From assembly GCA_964641715.1 (NCBI GenBank), contig CAZXMB010000107.1, positions 1 to 10,664 on the forward strand: a DNA stretch of 10,664 nucleotides, read 5' to 3'. Positions 1 through 6,759 of this stretch are shown here, one piece after another. Positions within the stretch are counted from its first letter, which is position 1. Every line of letters begins with the position of its first letter. A program made the position numbers and the translations under genes. The notes under the pieces were generated by a model. That model saw only the letters and a program-made list of their open reading frames with translations, ran no database searches and was not told the origin of the DNA. Source of the stretch: CAZXMB01 sp964641715 (GTDB lineage Bacteria > Desulfobacterota > BSN033 > UBA1163).

Positions 1-262
1 CCTCGCCCGGAATATTGACCAGGATGGAAGTCGTGGAACCTCCGTATTGAACCCCATAGTAAATACCGGCCAGCAGGATGAGGGTTGAAGTGGGGGAGAA
101 TTTAAAGGTTGCAGGAAGGAGAAGGGCCATCGCACCGGCCGGACCGATGCCGGGGAGAACCCCTACAAGGGTCCCCACCAACACCCCGATTCCGCAGAAA
201 AGGAAATTGACGGGTTGAAAGGTGACCTGAAAACCGTAAAGGATGTTGTCGAAGAATCCCAT
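1..262 (-). CDS. tctA: TctA, large membrane subunit of a tripartite tricarboxylate transporter (N-terminal part, cut by window edge)
   Basis: Only the first 87 codons are present; the gene runs off the left edge. The translation starts MGFFDNILYGFQ and continues with a hydrophobic segment, then the glycine/proline-rich stretch GVLPGIGPAGAMALLLP (about residues 34-50) and GIYYGVQYGGSTTSILVNIPGE at the cut. These are the N-terminal hallmarks of the TctA family, the roughly 500-residue, about 12-helix subunit that carries substrate across the inner membrane in secondary TTT systems. The ATG lies 4 nt after the tctB stop codon. I see no clear Shine-Dalgarno sequence directly before it, so translation is probably coupled to tctB. 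Family assignment is confident; the substrate is unknown, because TTT systems carry citrate, tartrate, aromatic and other carboxylates. Confidence 0.95.
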   Translation of the reverse strand, partial: MGFFDNILYGFQVTFQPVNFLFCGIGVLVGTLVGVLPGIGPAGAMALLLPATFKFSPTSTLILLAGIYYGVQYGGSTTSILVNIPGE

Positions 263-266
263 TGCT

Positions 267-722
267 TTAAAGACCGAACAGGCCATCCGGAAATTGGCAA
301 TTGAGCCATTTCGAAAAGACGAAATAAGAGATCAACGTGCTGAGAAAGGAAGCCATGAAAACGAGCCAGATCCTCTTCCTCTCAAGAACCCAGAAAAGAA
401 TTGTCATCAAAATAAAGGTACTGAGGAGATAGCCGAGCATGGGCATGACGATGGAATAGACGGAGAGGACGAAAAGAACAAGAAGAACTCTCTTCCAGAG
501 CCTTCCGGAAAAAAGAGGCCTTGCCTTCCCCTCCTCTCTGCTCACCGAGGCCCGGATGAAGAGGGCAAGAGATAGGATCCCGAGAATTCCCGAGGCACCC
601 AGCGTCATAAACCCCATGCCCGGGTTCTGGACCTTTCCAATCCCCAATCTCAGGGATTCAATGAATACGGCGATGGAGACACTCAGCCAGAAAAGGCCGC
701 TTGCCTGATCAAGGGTCTTCAC
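267..722 (-). CDS. tctB: TctB, small membrane subunit of the tripartite tricarboxylate transporter
   Basis: A 151-residue, very hydrophobic protein of the usual TctB size (about 150), with four to five predicted membrane segments: near residues 8-27, 38-57, 77-97, 98-113 and 117-135. A basic loop (REEGKARPLFSGRLWKR, about 62-78) separates the two halves. TctB is the poorly conserved partner of TctA, so the assignment rests on size, topology and its place between tctC and tctA. The start is a GTG that overlaps the tctC stop in a 4-bp GTGA arrangement (722-719), typical of translational coupling. A weak AGAAG-type ribosome site precedes it inside the end of tctC. Its exact role in transport is not well defined in the family. 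Confidence 0.9.
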   Translation of the reverse strand: MKTLDQASGLFWLSVSIAVFIESLRLGIGKVQNPGMGFMTLGASGILGILSLALFIRASVSREEGKARPLFSGRLWKRVLLVLFVLSVYSIVMPMLGYLLSTFILMTILFWVLERKRIWLVFMASFLSTLISYFVFSKWLNCQFPDGLFGL

Positions 723-1711
723 TGCTTCTTCTCGGGTTCTTTTGGAATATTCAATTTTTTGATCATCTGTCCAAACCGGCTGTACGCCTCTTCGAGATAT
801 TTCTTCGTATCCCCGGAATTCCTGTAAGCCACATCGAACTCCAGGTTGGCAATGGTCTTGACGAAGGCAGGGTCATCCATCCCCTGATGAAATGCCCCCT
901 CCAGCTTTTTGACAACCGATCCAGGCGTCCCTTTAGGAGCGGCGATCATAAAGACGGTCTCATTGATGAAATCATATCCCAGGTCCCTGAGCGTCGGCAC
1001 ATTGGGAAAACTCTTCATCCGACTCTCCCCATGGGTCACCAGAAGCCTGAGGGTTCCCTCCTTGACATGGGGAAGCCACTCCGTGCTATCCGACATGGAG
1101 GTGACATGGCCACCCAGCACAGCAGAGAGCCCCGGAGCACCTCCCGCATAAGGAACGTGGGTCCATTTGATCCCTTCCTTCTCAGCAATAAACTCCATGG
1201 CCATGTGCATGGGAGATCCTGCCCCTGAGGTGGCATAGGTCACCTTCCCGGGATTTTTCCTTGCATATTCGACCAGATCCTTCAGGGTCTTGAAAGGGGA
1301 ATCGGACCTCACCACCAGTCCTGATTGGACAGCGGCAAAGTGCATCACAGGGACAAAATCCTCATGACTGTACGGGACAGCCCTTAACTGGGGAATGCGA
1401 ATCAGCCCCGTGCTCGCGCAACTCGTAATCTCATAACCATCGGCCTTCTTCTTGGCCACCTGACCGAGAGCCACGGACCCTGCGCCCCCTCCCACATTCG
1501 AAACGATGACGGGCTGTCCGAGGAATTTCTCAGCCTTGCTGGCAAGGATTCTTGTGCTCGTATCCAGTGTTCCTCCGGGAGGAAAGGTTACGATCAGACT
1601 GATCGGTCTGGTGGGATAGGGCTGAGCAAAGGAGAGAAGGGGTATCAAAACAATAAAACATCCGATGAACATCATGACCGTTTTGATTCTTACTTTATTC
1701 CTTTTCATCAT
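719..1711 (-). CDS. tctC: TctC/Bug-family periplasmic solute-binding protein of the TTT system
   Basis: A 330-residue protein, close to the usual Bug/TctC length. A basic N-terminus (MMKRNKVRIK) and hydrophobic core end at SFA before QPYPTRP, a good signal-peptidase I site after about residue 29. The mature start YPTRPISLIVTFPPGG with D50 and R54 matches the Bug-family YPxKPIxxIVxFxPGGxxD motif. The first substrate loop follows, then SNVGGGAGSVALGQVAK (about 71-87). Bug proteins bind carboxylates in the periplasm and deliver them to TctA/TctB. The gene starts 10 nt after ligase 1 and overlaps tctB by 4 nt, so the three form one unit. Two adjacent ATGs are possible: the strong AGGAGG at 1715-1720 is 3 nt from the first (1711) and 6 nt from the second (1708), which makes the second slightly more likely. 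The ligand cannot be read from sequence. Confidence 0.95.
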   Translation of the reverse strand: MMKRNKVRIKTVMMFIGCFIVLIPLLSFAQPYPTRPISLIVTFPPGGTLDTSTRILASKAEKFLGQPVIVSNVGGGAGSVALGQVAKKKADGYEITSCASTGLIRIPQLRAVPYSHEDFVPVMHFAAVQSGLVVRSDSPFKTLKDLVEYARKNPGKVTYATSGAGSPMHMAMEFIAEKEGIKWTHVPYAGGAPGLSAVLGGHVTSMSDSTEWLPHVKEGTLRLLVTHGESRMKSFPNVPTLRDLGYDFINETVFMIAAPKGTPGSVVKKLEGAFHQGMDDPAFVKTIANLEFDVAYRNSGDTKKYLEEAYSRFGQMIKKLNIPKEPEKKQ

Positions 1712-1714
1712 GAC

Positions 1715-1720
1715 CCTCCT
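1715..1720 (-). promoter_or_regulatory. Strong ribosome binding site of tctC, next to the end of ligase 1
   Basis: The minus strand reads AAAAGGAGGGTC before the tandem ATG ATG start of tctC. The AGGAGG core begins 1 nt downstream of the ligase 1 TAA stop (1724-1722) and the A-rich stretch before it overlaps that stop codon. Termination of ligase 1 and initiation of tctC are therefore physically close, which supports co-translation. Confidence 0.8.
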
Positions 1721-1721
1721 T

Positions 1722-3236
1722 TTATTTGGTTTGTTTCTTAACCCTGTCGATGATCTGCCTTTTTAATTCGCGTTTCAATATCTTGCCGGTATTCCCCTTG
1801 GGCAACTCATCCAGGACGATGAATTCTTTTGGCACCTTAAACGGGGTGAGGTTTTTCTTCAGAAAAGATTTGAGCTCGGCGAAATCCAGCACCCCGTCCT
1901 TCCACTTAAGGACAATACAGGCGGTCACCCTCTCCCCGTACTCTTTATCCGGGAGGCCGATCACCGAACACTCTCCGATCTCCGGTCTCTTATAAAGAAC
2001 CTCTTCGATCTCCCTGGGGTAAACATTTTCGCCACCGGTAATGATCATGTCTTTGATGCGATCGATAATGTAAAGGTAACCATTTTCATCGATGACCCCG
2101 ATATCCCCGCTTCGAAGCCAGCGGTCCCAGAAAACCGCCCTGCTCTCTTCAGGCTTATTCAGGTACCCCTTCATCACGTTGGGACCGCAAATGCAGATCT
2201 CTCCCTCCTCCCCCGGTTTCAAGACATTGCCCTCCGGGTCCCTGATCTGGACCTCCACGATGTTGACGGGTGTCCCCACAGAACCTATCACATGCCGGAT
2301 ATAATGGTTATAGGTGACCATCGTTGCCGTTTCGGTCATCCCGTAAGACTCATGGATATTGAGCTGAGTTCTTGACTTCCATTCCTTTACGATCTCTCCG
2401 GGCATGCTGGCCGCCGCTGAGAAACAGTAATTGACAGATCCCAGTCTCCTCTTCAGATCCTCGATTTGAAGCAAACGGTAATAAATGGTGGGGACACCGT
2501 AAAACTTTGTAATCCGGTGCCGCCCGATAGCCCCCAAGACCTTCTCCAGATCAAAAGAGGGCTGGATCACCACAGACCCGCCTGCATAGATCATCGAATT
2601 CATAATGTGGATCTGGGCAAAGATATGATTGGGGGGAAGAAAGCATAAGGCACAATCATCCTGGTTTGAACGTTCGAAGTGAGAGACATTGTGAACGGAT
2701 GATTTTATGTTTTCGTGTGTCAGCATCACGCCCTTGGGAACCCCTGTCGTACCCCCCGTGTAGAGGATCACGGCGGTCTCTCTCCGATCCAGGTCAACGG
2801 CCCTGAAAGAATCAGATCCTTTTTCAAGCAGCCGGTGATAAGGAATATCCCCACCGCCGCTGATGATCTTTTCGATATAAGGATAATCCTTGCGATCCCC
2901 CAGGTCATCCAGTTTTTCGTCAACCGTAAAAAGCATCCTGGGCCGGGCATCCGCCAACAACCCGATGAGTTCGCTTCTCGAAATCACATTGGGCAAGGTC
3001 ACGGCAATCGCCCCTGCCTTAAGAACCCCGAAGTAAAAGGCCAACCATTGATTGGAGTTGGGAGCACAGAGGGCCACGGGGTCTCCCTTTCGGATTCCAG
3101 ACCGGATCAGGGCGGTAGCCACCCGGTTCGATTCCCGATTGAGTTCCAGGTAGGTCATCCTTTGGTCTTCCCGGATAATTGAAAGACGATCGGGGAAATA
3201 GTAGGTTGACCTCTCAAGATTTTCGGCTAAATTCAT
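1722..3236 (-). CDS. AMP-forming acyl-CoA ligase (ligase 1), class I adenylate-forming family
   Basis: A 504-residue enzyme of the ANL superfamily, expected to activate a carboxylic acid to an acyl-adenylate and then to the CoA thioester in the cytoplasm. Visible core motifs: phosphate loop LYTGGTTGVPKGV (158-170), SYGMTET (297-303), SGD with Asp378, hinge DRIKDMIITGGENVYPREIE (392-411) and catalytic Lys485 in PKGNTGK. All key residues are intact. The compact length and sequence style resemble FadD/MatB-like ligases; I cannot choose between fatty, aromatic and small dicarboxylic acids. The ATG is preceded by a strong purine-rich site (GGAGGAGAGGAG). A candidate promoter lies about 60-90 nt upstream. 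The stop is 10 nt before tctC, so it probably activates what TctCBA imports (inference from spacing). Confidence 0.95.
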   Translation of the reverse strand: MNLAENLERSTYYFPDRLSIIREDQRMTYLELNRESNRVATALIRSGIRKGDPVALCAPNSNQWLAFYFGVLKAGAIAVTLPNVISRSELIGLLADARPRMLFTVDEKLDDLGDRKDYPYIEKIISGGGDIPYHRLLEKGSDSFRAVDLDRRETAVILYTGGTTGVPKGVMLTHENIKSSVHNVSHFERSNQDDCALCFLPPNHIFAQIHIMNSMIYAGGSVVIQPSFDLEKVLGAIGRHRITKFYGVPTIYYRLLQIEDLKRRLGSVNYCFSAAASMPGEIVKEWKSRTQLNIHESYGMTETATMVTYNHYIRHVIGSVGTPVNIVEVQIRDPEGNVLKPGEEGEICICGPNVMKGYLNKPEESRAVFWDRWLRSGDIGVIDENGYLYIIDRIKDMIITGGENVYPREIEEVLYKRPEIGECSVIGLPDKEYGERVTACIVLKWKDGVLDFAELKSFLKKNLTPFKVPKEFIVLDELPKGNTGKILKRELKRQIIDRVKKQTK

Positions 3237-3296
3237 CTCCTCTCCTCCGCCCGTAACGCCGGGATACTTACTGGCCCGATCACCGGCTCAGGCTAT

Positions 3297-3326
3297 AATA
3301 TAAACTTTTTTTAAACTTATTAGCAA
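3297..3326 (-). promoter_or_regulatory. Candidate sigma70-type promoter for ligase 1-tctCBA
   Basis: On the minus strand TTGCTA (3326-3321) is followed after 18 nt by TATATT (3302-3297), in the AT-rich part of an otherwise GC-rich gap. The spacer and -10 edge contain a direct repeat AAGTTTA-AAAA-AAGTTTA (11-bp step), which could be a regulator site or chance in AT-rich DNA. A start near 3290 would give a leader of roughly 54 nt before the ligase 1 ATG. This is pattern matching only. Confidence 0.4.
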
Positions 3327-3427
3327 TGATTAGTTCGGGCGGGGAGTAAGGTCTCAGTTACAAGGGGCCTATTTCTCTCAATCCGGCAGGAATGAGGCAT
3401 GATGGTAGTAAGAAGTGGGACAAAAGG
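3327..3427. other. Remainder of the ligase 2-ligase 1 gap
   Basis: No gene is supported here. Shortly after the ligase 2 stop there is an imperfect hairpin: CTCAATCC (3377-3384), loop GGCA, GGAATGAG (3389-3396), 7 of 8 pairs. It has no T-tract on the minus strand, so I do not call it a terminator; read-through from ligase 2 into ligase 1 remains possible. Confidence 0.4.
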
Positions 3428-5071
3428 TTAGTCTGTCTTCTCAAAGCGTTTTCGTTCTTCGGCACGAAGCTCACGCCTGAGAAGTTTTCCCACCTTTGAT
3501 TTGGGAAGCATGTCCCGGAATTCGATGTACTGGGGAACCTTGTAAGGGGCCAGTCTTTCACGACACCATTTGAGAAGATCATAGGCGCTTACTCCCTTCA
3601 CATCTGCCTTGAGGACGGCAAAGGCCTTGATCCTTTCGCCCACCTTTTCATCAGGGACTCCGACCACACAGGCAGAGATGACAGCAGGATGCTCCTGCAA
3701 TACGGCTTCGATCTCCGAAACGGCAACACGGTATCCCTTGTGTTTGATCGTATCCACGGAGCGGTCCATATAGAAAAGCCATCCCTTCTCATCAATTCGC
3801 ACGATGTCACGGGTCCTGTACCAGAGCCTCCCGTCCATTTCGATAAAACACTGAGCCGTTTCCGAAGGCTTATTCCAGTAAGCCCGAACCATATGATCTG
3901 AGGAGACGAGGAGTTCTCCTGGCTCTCCGGCAGCCACGGGCTCAACGGTATCAGGATCAACGAGCCTCACCTTCTGAAGAGGGGTCACCCTCCCGGCACT
4001 TCCCGGAGGAGCCTCCTCGCCCATCGGGGTCAGGGAGACACGGCCGCAGGTCTCCGTTGCTCCATATCCCTGGTAGATCGGCTTCCCAAACTTGCTTAAC
4101 CATCTTTCAGCCACCTCAGCAGGGAGGACATCCCCTCCGGAGAAGCAGTACCGGAGGGAGCTCAGATCATAATAATCTATCCGATCGTGTTCGAGGATCA
4201 TCCGGTACAATGCAGGAACACCAAAGAACGTCAACACCCTATATCTCCGGATATGTTCAAAGAGCCCGTCCAGATTCACTTTTGGAAGTAAGATGAGCGT
4301 ATCACCGGACAGAATCCCGCCCAGACCCACCTGCTGGCCGAGAATATGGAAAAGGGGGCCCCCCTGGATCACGATATCCTTTCCTTTCGGGATAAAGGAT
4401 ACACTCACTGCCCTCTGCTCAGCCGCACTTTCCAGAAAAAGAATATTTGTAAAGGGAACGCCCTTGGGAAGGCCGGTCGTACCCCCGGTGTAAAGCATCT
4501 CAAAGATCTCTTCACCCTCTGCCTTCAATGGCGGCAACGAAGAAGATTTTTCCTTGAGCAGCTTCTTAAAAGGATAAATATTTTCACCTGACCCTACCCT
4601 TCCACTGGGGATCTTATTGAGACTCATCCCGATCAGCCTCTTCCACCCGGGGAGGGGATCGGCCATGTTGGTGACGATCACTCTCTTCAACGGGGTCTCC
4701 GGAAGAACCTGGGTGACATAACCAAAGTTTGTATCCAGACAGAAGATTGTCTCTGCCCCGCTGTCATTGGCCATGTATCGGAGGTCCATGGGTGTATAGA
4801 TGGGTGAGATGGGGATACTGATCGCACCGATACGAAGCAGGGCCAGCCAGGAAATCACCCATTGAGGACAGTTGGAAAGATAGAGAATGGCCTTATCGCC
4901 TTTTTCGATACCCATCCTGTGTAAATGGGAGGAGAGATTTTCCGTTGCCTCTTTCAACCGGGAATAACGGTAGATCTTCCCCAAATAGACGAGAGCAGGC
5001 TTCTCCGGATAATCCCGGGAGACTTTTTCGAACTGCTCGTAAATTGAGCTGGTCATTATCTCCATCACCAT
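3428..5071 (-). CDS. AMP-forming acyl-CoA ligase (ligase 2), class I adenylate-forming family
   Basis: A 547-residue ANL-superfamily enzyme, clearly different from ligase 1 and longer. Motifs: phosphate loop LYTGGTTGLPKGV (193-205), QGYGATET (334-341), Asp422, hinge beginning DRSVDTIKHKGYRV (436-449) and Lys529 in PKSKVGK. The N-terminal half (YPEKPALVYLG, then GVDK-like MGIEKGDKAILYLSN) is typical of long-chain or aromatic acyl-CoA synthetases. Two positions look unusual: TGD of the A7 motif is TRD (Arg421), and the hinge lacks the usual lysine and proline (DRSVD, VAVSEIE), although the catalytic Asp and Lys remain. Starts at 5071, 5065 and 5056 are all possible; none has a strong ribosome site, and MTSSIYEQF at 5056 fits the family N-terminus well. 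It lies downstream of livF beyond a repeat element, so it may activate the ABC substrate. Confidence 0.93.
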   Translation of the reverse strand: MVMEIMTSSIYEQFEKVSRDYPEKPALVYLGKIYRYSRLKEATENLSSHLHRMGIEKGDKAILYLSNCPQWVISWLALLRIGAISIPISPIYTPMDLRYMANDSGAETIFCLDTNFGYVTQVLPETPLKRVIVTNMADPLPGWKRLIGMSLNKIPSGRVGSGENIYPFKKLLKEKSSSLPPLKAEGEEIFEMLYTGGTTGLPKGVPFTNILFLESAAEQRAVSVSFIPKGKDIVIQGGPLFHILGQQVGLGGILSGDTLILLPKVNLDGLFEHIRRYRVLTFFGVPALYRMILEHDRIDYYDLSSLRYCFSGGDVLPAEVAERWLSKFGKPIYQGYGATETCGRVSLTPMGEEAPPGSAGRVTPLQKVRLVDPDTVEPVAAGEPGELLVSSDHMVRAYWNKPSETAQCFIEMDGRLWYRTRDIVRIDEKGWLFYMDRSVDTIKHKGYRVAVSEIEAVLQEHPAVISACVVGVPDEKVGERIKAFAVLKADVKGVSAYDLLKWCRERLAPYKVPQYIEFRDMLPKSKVGKLLRRELRAEERKRFEKTD

Positions 5072-5096
5072 AATCTCTATCGAAAGAAGTTAAAAA

Positions 5097-5248
5097 ATCC
5101 GAAATCCGAATATCGGGCGAAGCGTCCTTTTAGGACCAATCCGAAACAATCTCGAATTTCAAATTTTCAAAATGTAATAAGTTTGAGATTTGGTACTTTG
5201 TCATTTGGATTTGTTTCGAATTTCGGATTTCGTGCTTCGTATTTATCC
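5097..5248. repeat. Heptad-periodic inverted-repeat element between livF and ligase 2
   Basis: The right half reads, in near-perfect 7-nt steps on the plus strand, TTTGAGA, TTTGGTAC, TTTGTCA, TTTGGAT, TTG, TTTCGAA, TTTCGGA, TTTCGTG, CTTCGTA, TTTATCC (5182-5248). The ends are inverted: CGAAATCCGAA (5100-5110) pairs exactly with TTCGGATTTCG (5222-5232), and CGAAACAA (5142-5149) with TTGTTTCG (5211-5218). A small perfect hairpin, GTCCT-TTT-AGGAC (5124-5136), sits in the left arm. It is non-coding and fills almost the whole gap, like a miniature inverted-repeat element. I recall similar AAATTCG-type repeats from genomes of uncultured bacteria, but could not verify this here. Confidence 0.75.
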
Positions 5249-5255
5249 TCCAGAA

Positions 5256-5999
5256 CTAAACTCCAAAATACGCTGCCTTGACCTCCGGGTTATCCATCAA
5301 TTCTTTTCCTGTTCCGAAGAGAACGAGTATCCCGTTCTCAATCACATACCCCCGATCAATCACGGGAAGCAGGGGCCTGGCAAACTGTTCAGTGATTAAA
5401 ATGGTAACCCCCTCTCCACGGATCTTTTTGATCGCCCGGGTCAGGTCCTTCTGAAGAACCGGGGAGAGCCCGAGCAGGGGCTCGTCCATCAGGAGGAGAC
5501 GGGGTTTGGTCATCAAGGCCATCCCGATGGCCAGCATCTGTTGCTCCCCTCCGCTGCAGAACCCGGCCTTCCTCTTCCTGATCTCCTTCAGGTGGAAAAA
5601 GATTTGATAGACAAAGTCAAAGCTCTTTTTGATCTCAGGATCTTTCCTCACACAGGCAGCAATCTTCAGATTTTCCTCTACCGTGCTTTCAGGAAAGATG
5701 GGATGCCTTTCACGGCTCAACACAATTCCTTTCTTCACCCTCTCATAAGGGTCGACGCTCAAGATATCCTTCCCCTCAAACCGGATCTCCCCGAGGAGGG
5801 TGATCCTTTCCCCTCCCCTTCGGTCCTCCTTCTTCTTGATATCGATGATCAGACCGGAGATCGTGTTCATCAGGGTGGTCTTCCCTGCGCTATTGGAGCC
5901 CAAAATACCTACGATCTCACCCCGATGGATTTCGAAGCTGAGATCATTAATGGCCAGGGCATTTTCGAAAAAGACCAGCAGGTTCTTGACCTCAAGCAT
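5256..5999 (-). CDS. livF: LivF-type ATP-binding subunit of a branched-chain amino acid/carboxylate (HAAT) ABC importer
   Basis: A 247-residue ABC ATPase from the preferred ATG at 5999 (MLEVKNLL). That start lies 1 nt after the livG stop, with AGAGGA 5 nt upstream; an in-frame ATG at 6023 would overlap livG by 23 nt and is less likely. Walker A is GSNSAGKTT (34-42), signature CSGGE (148-152), Walker B LLLMDE (168-173), and TEQ (203-205) stands at the switch position, as is usual in LivF. The C-terminus NPEVKAAYFG is the typical LivF/LivG ending. About a dozen extra charged residues (KKKEDRRGGER, about 55-65) separate Walker A from the next beta strand, where most LivF proteins are shorter. 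It hydrolyses ATP with LivG to drive transport through LivH/LivM. Confidence 0.95.
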   Translation of the reverse strand: MLEVKNLLVFFENALAINDLSFEIHRGEIVGILGSNSAGKTTLMNTISGLIIDIKKKEDRRGGERITLLGEIRFEGKDILSVDPYERVKKGIVLSRERHPIFPESTVEENLKIAACVRKDPEIKKSFDFVYQIFFHLKEIRKRKAGFCSGGEQQMLAIGMALMTKPRLLLMDEPLLGLSPVLQKDLTRAIKKIRGEGVTILITEQFARPLLPVIDRGYVIENGILVLFGTGKELMDNPEVKAAYFGV

Positions 6000-6000
6000 C

Positions 6001-6759
6001 TCAGTCCTCTTCCTCGCTTCCAAGATAAGCCGCCTTCACTGCTTCGTTCTTCATCATCGTGCCAGGAGGTCCGTCCGCAATTTTAGCCCCAAAATTTAGC
6101 GCAATGACCCGATGGGCAATTCGAAAGAGCTCTTTTAACCGGTGCTCAACCATGACGATGGTGAGTCCCTCGCCACTCAGTTTCTCAATGATGGGAAGGG
6201 TGCTGGCCACTTCTGACATCGACATTCCTGAAAAGAGTTCATCAAGAATGAGCAAATCGGGTCGAAGGGCTAAACAACGCGCCAGTTCCAGACGTTTCAA
6301 GTACCCATGAGGAAGACTCGCCGCCACTTTATAGGGAACAAATGAGTCGCGTTCAAAGCCAACATCCTCCAGAAGATCGATGGCCACATCATCCCGGTCA
6401 CCATATTTTCCTCCCCTCAATTTTTTAACCCTGGAGGAATATAAAGGGATGATAAGATTTTTGAAGGCAGACAATTGATAAAATGGCTTCACCATCTGGA
6501 AGGTCCGGGCAATTCCCAATTCCGCTATCCGATAGGGCATTTTCCCTGTAATATCTCTCCCCCGGTAGGTCACGCTTCCAGAATCTGGTTTTACGAAACC
6601 CGTAAGCAAATTGACCAGCGTCGTCTTCCCGGAGCCGTTCGGGCCGATGATTCCGAGAAGTTCTCCTTCTTGCAACTGGAAGCTTACCCGGACAATCGCG
6701 GCCACCCCGCCAAAATGTTTACTGAGATTTTCAACCTTGAGAATTGTCTTGTCTTCCAT
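6001..6759 (-). CDS. livG: LivG-type ATP-binding subunit of the HAAT ABC importer
   Basis: A 252-residue ABC ATPase of normal LivG length. Walker A GPNGSGKTT (39-47), Q-loop ARTFQ (Gln88) and switch VEH (His206) are canonical, and the long region between about residues 90 and 145 is typical of LivG. The signature and Walker B are divergent: LPHGYLKRLELARCLAL (149-165) replaces the usual L[SP]YGxQRRLEIARALA, and LLILDEL (169-175) has Leu where nearly all relatives have Pro, although the catalytic Glu174 is kept. The ATG follows the livM stop directly (TAAATG), and a purine-rich GTGGGG lies in the end of livM. It ends with GSEEED, just before livF. I expect it to be functional, as one half of a LivF/LivG heterodimer. 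Confidence 0.95.
   Translation of the reverse strand: MEDKTILKVENLSKHFGGVAAIVRVSFQLQEGELLGIIGPNGSGKTTLVNLLTGFVKPDSGSVTYRGRDITGKMPYRIAELGIARTFQMVKPFYQLSAFKNLIIPLYSSRVKKLRGGKYGDRDDVAIDLLEDVGFERDSFVPYKVAASLPHGYLKRLELARCLALRPDLLILDELFSGMSMSEVASTLPIIEKLSGEGLTIVMVEHRLKELFRIAHRVIALNFGAKIADGPPGTMMKNEAVKAAYLGSEEED

Noticed and set aside
243..575. Plus-strand open frame of 110 codons
   Set aside because: It is antisense to tctB and its charged composition is the expected shadow of a membrane protein gene.
701..1228. Plus-strand open frame of 175 codons
   Set aside because: It is antisense to tctC, which has a signal peptide, family motifs and a strong ribosome site; the plus-strand translation shows no recognisable domain.
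2715..3182. Plus-strand open frame of 155 codons
   Set aside because: It is antisense to ligase 1; no domain or start signal supports it.
3377..3396. Possible terminator after ligase 2
   Set aside because: The stem is short and imperfect and lacks a T-tract on the coding strand.
5541..6086. Plus-strand open frame of 181 codons
   Set aside because: It is antisense to livF and the livG end; the translation is proline/leucine-rich with no family features.
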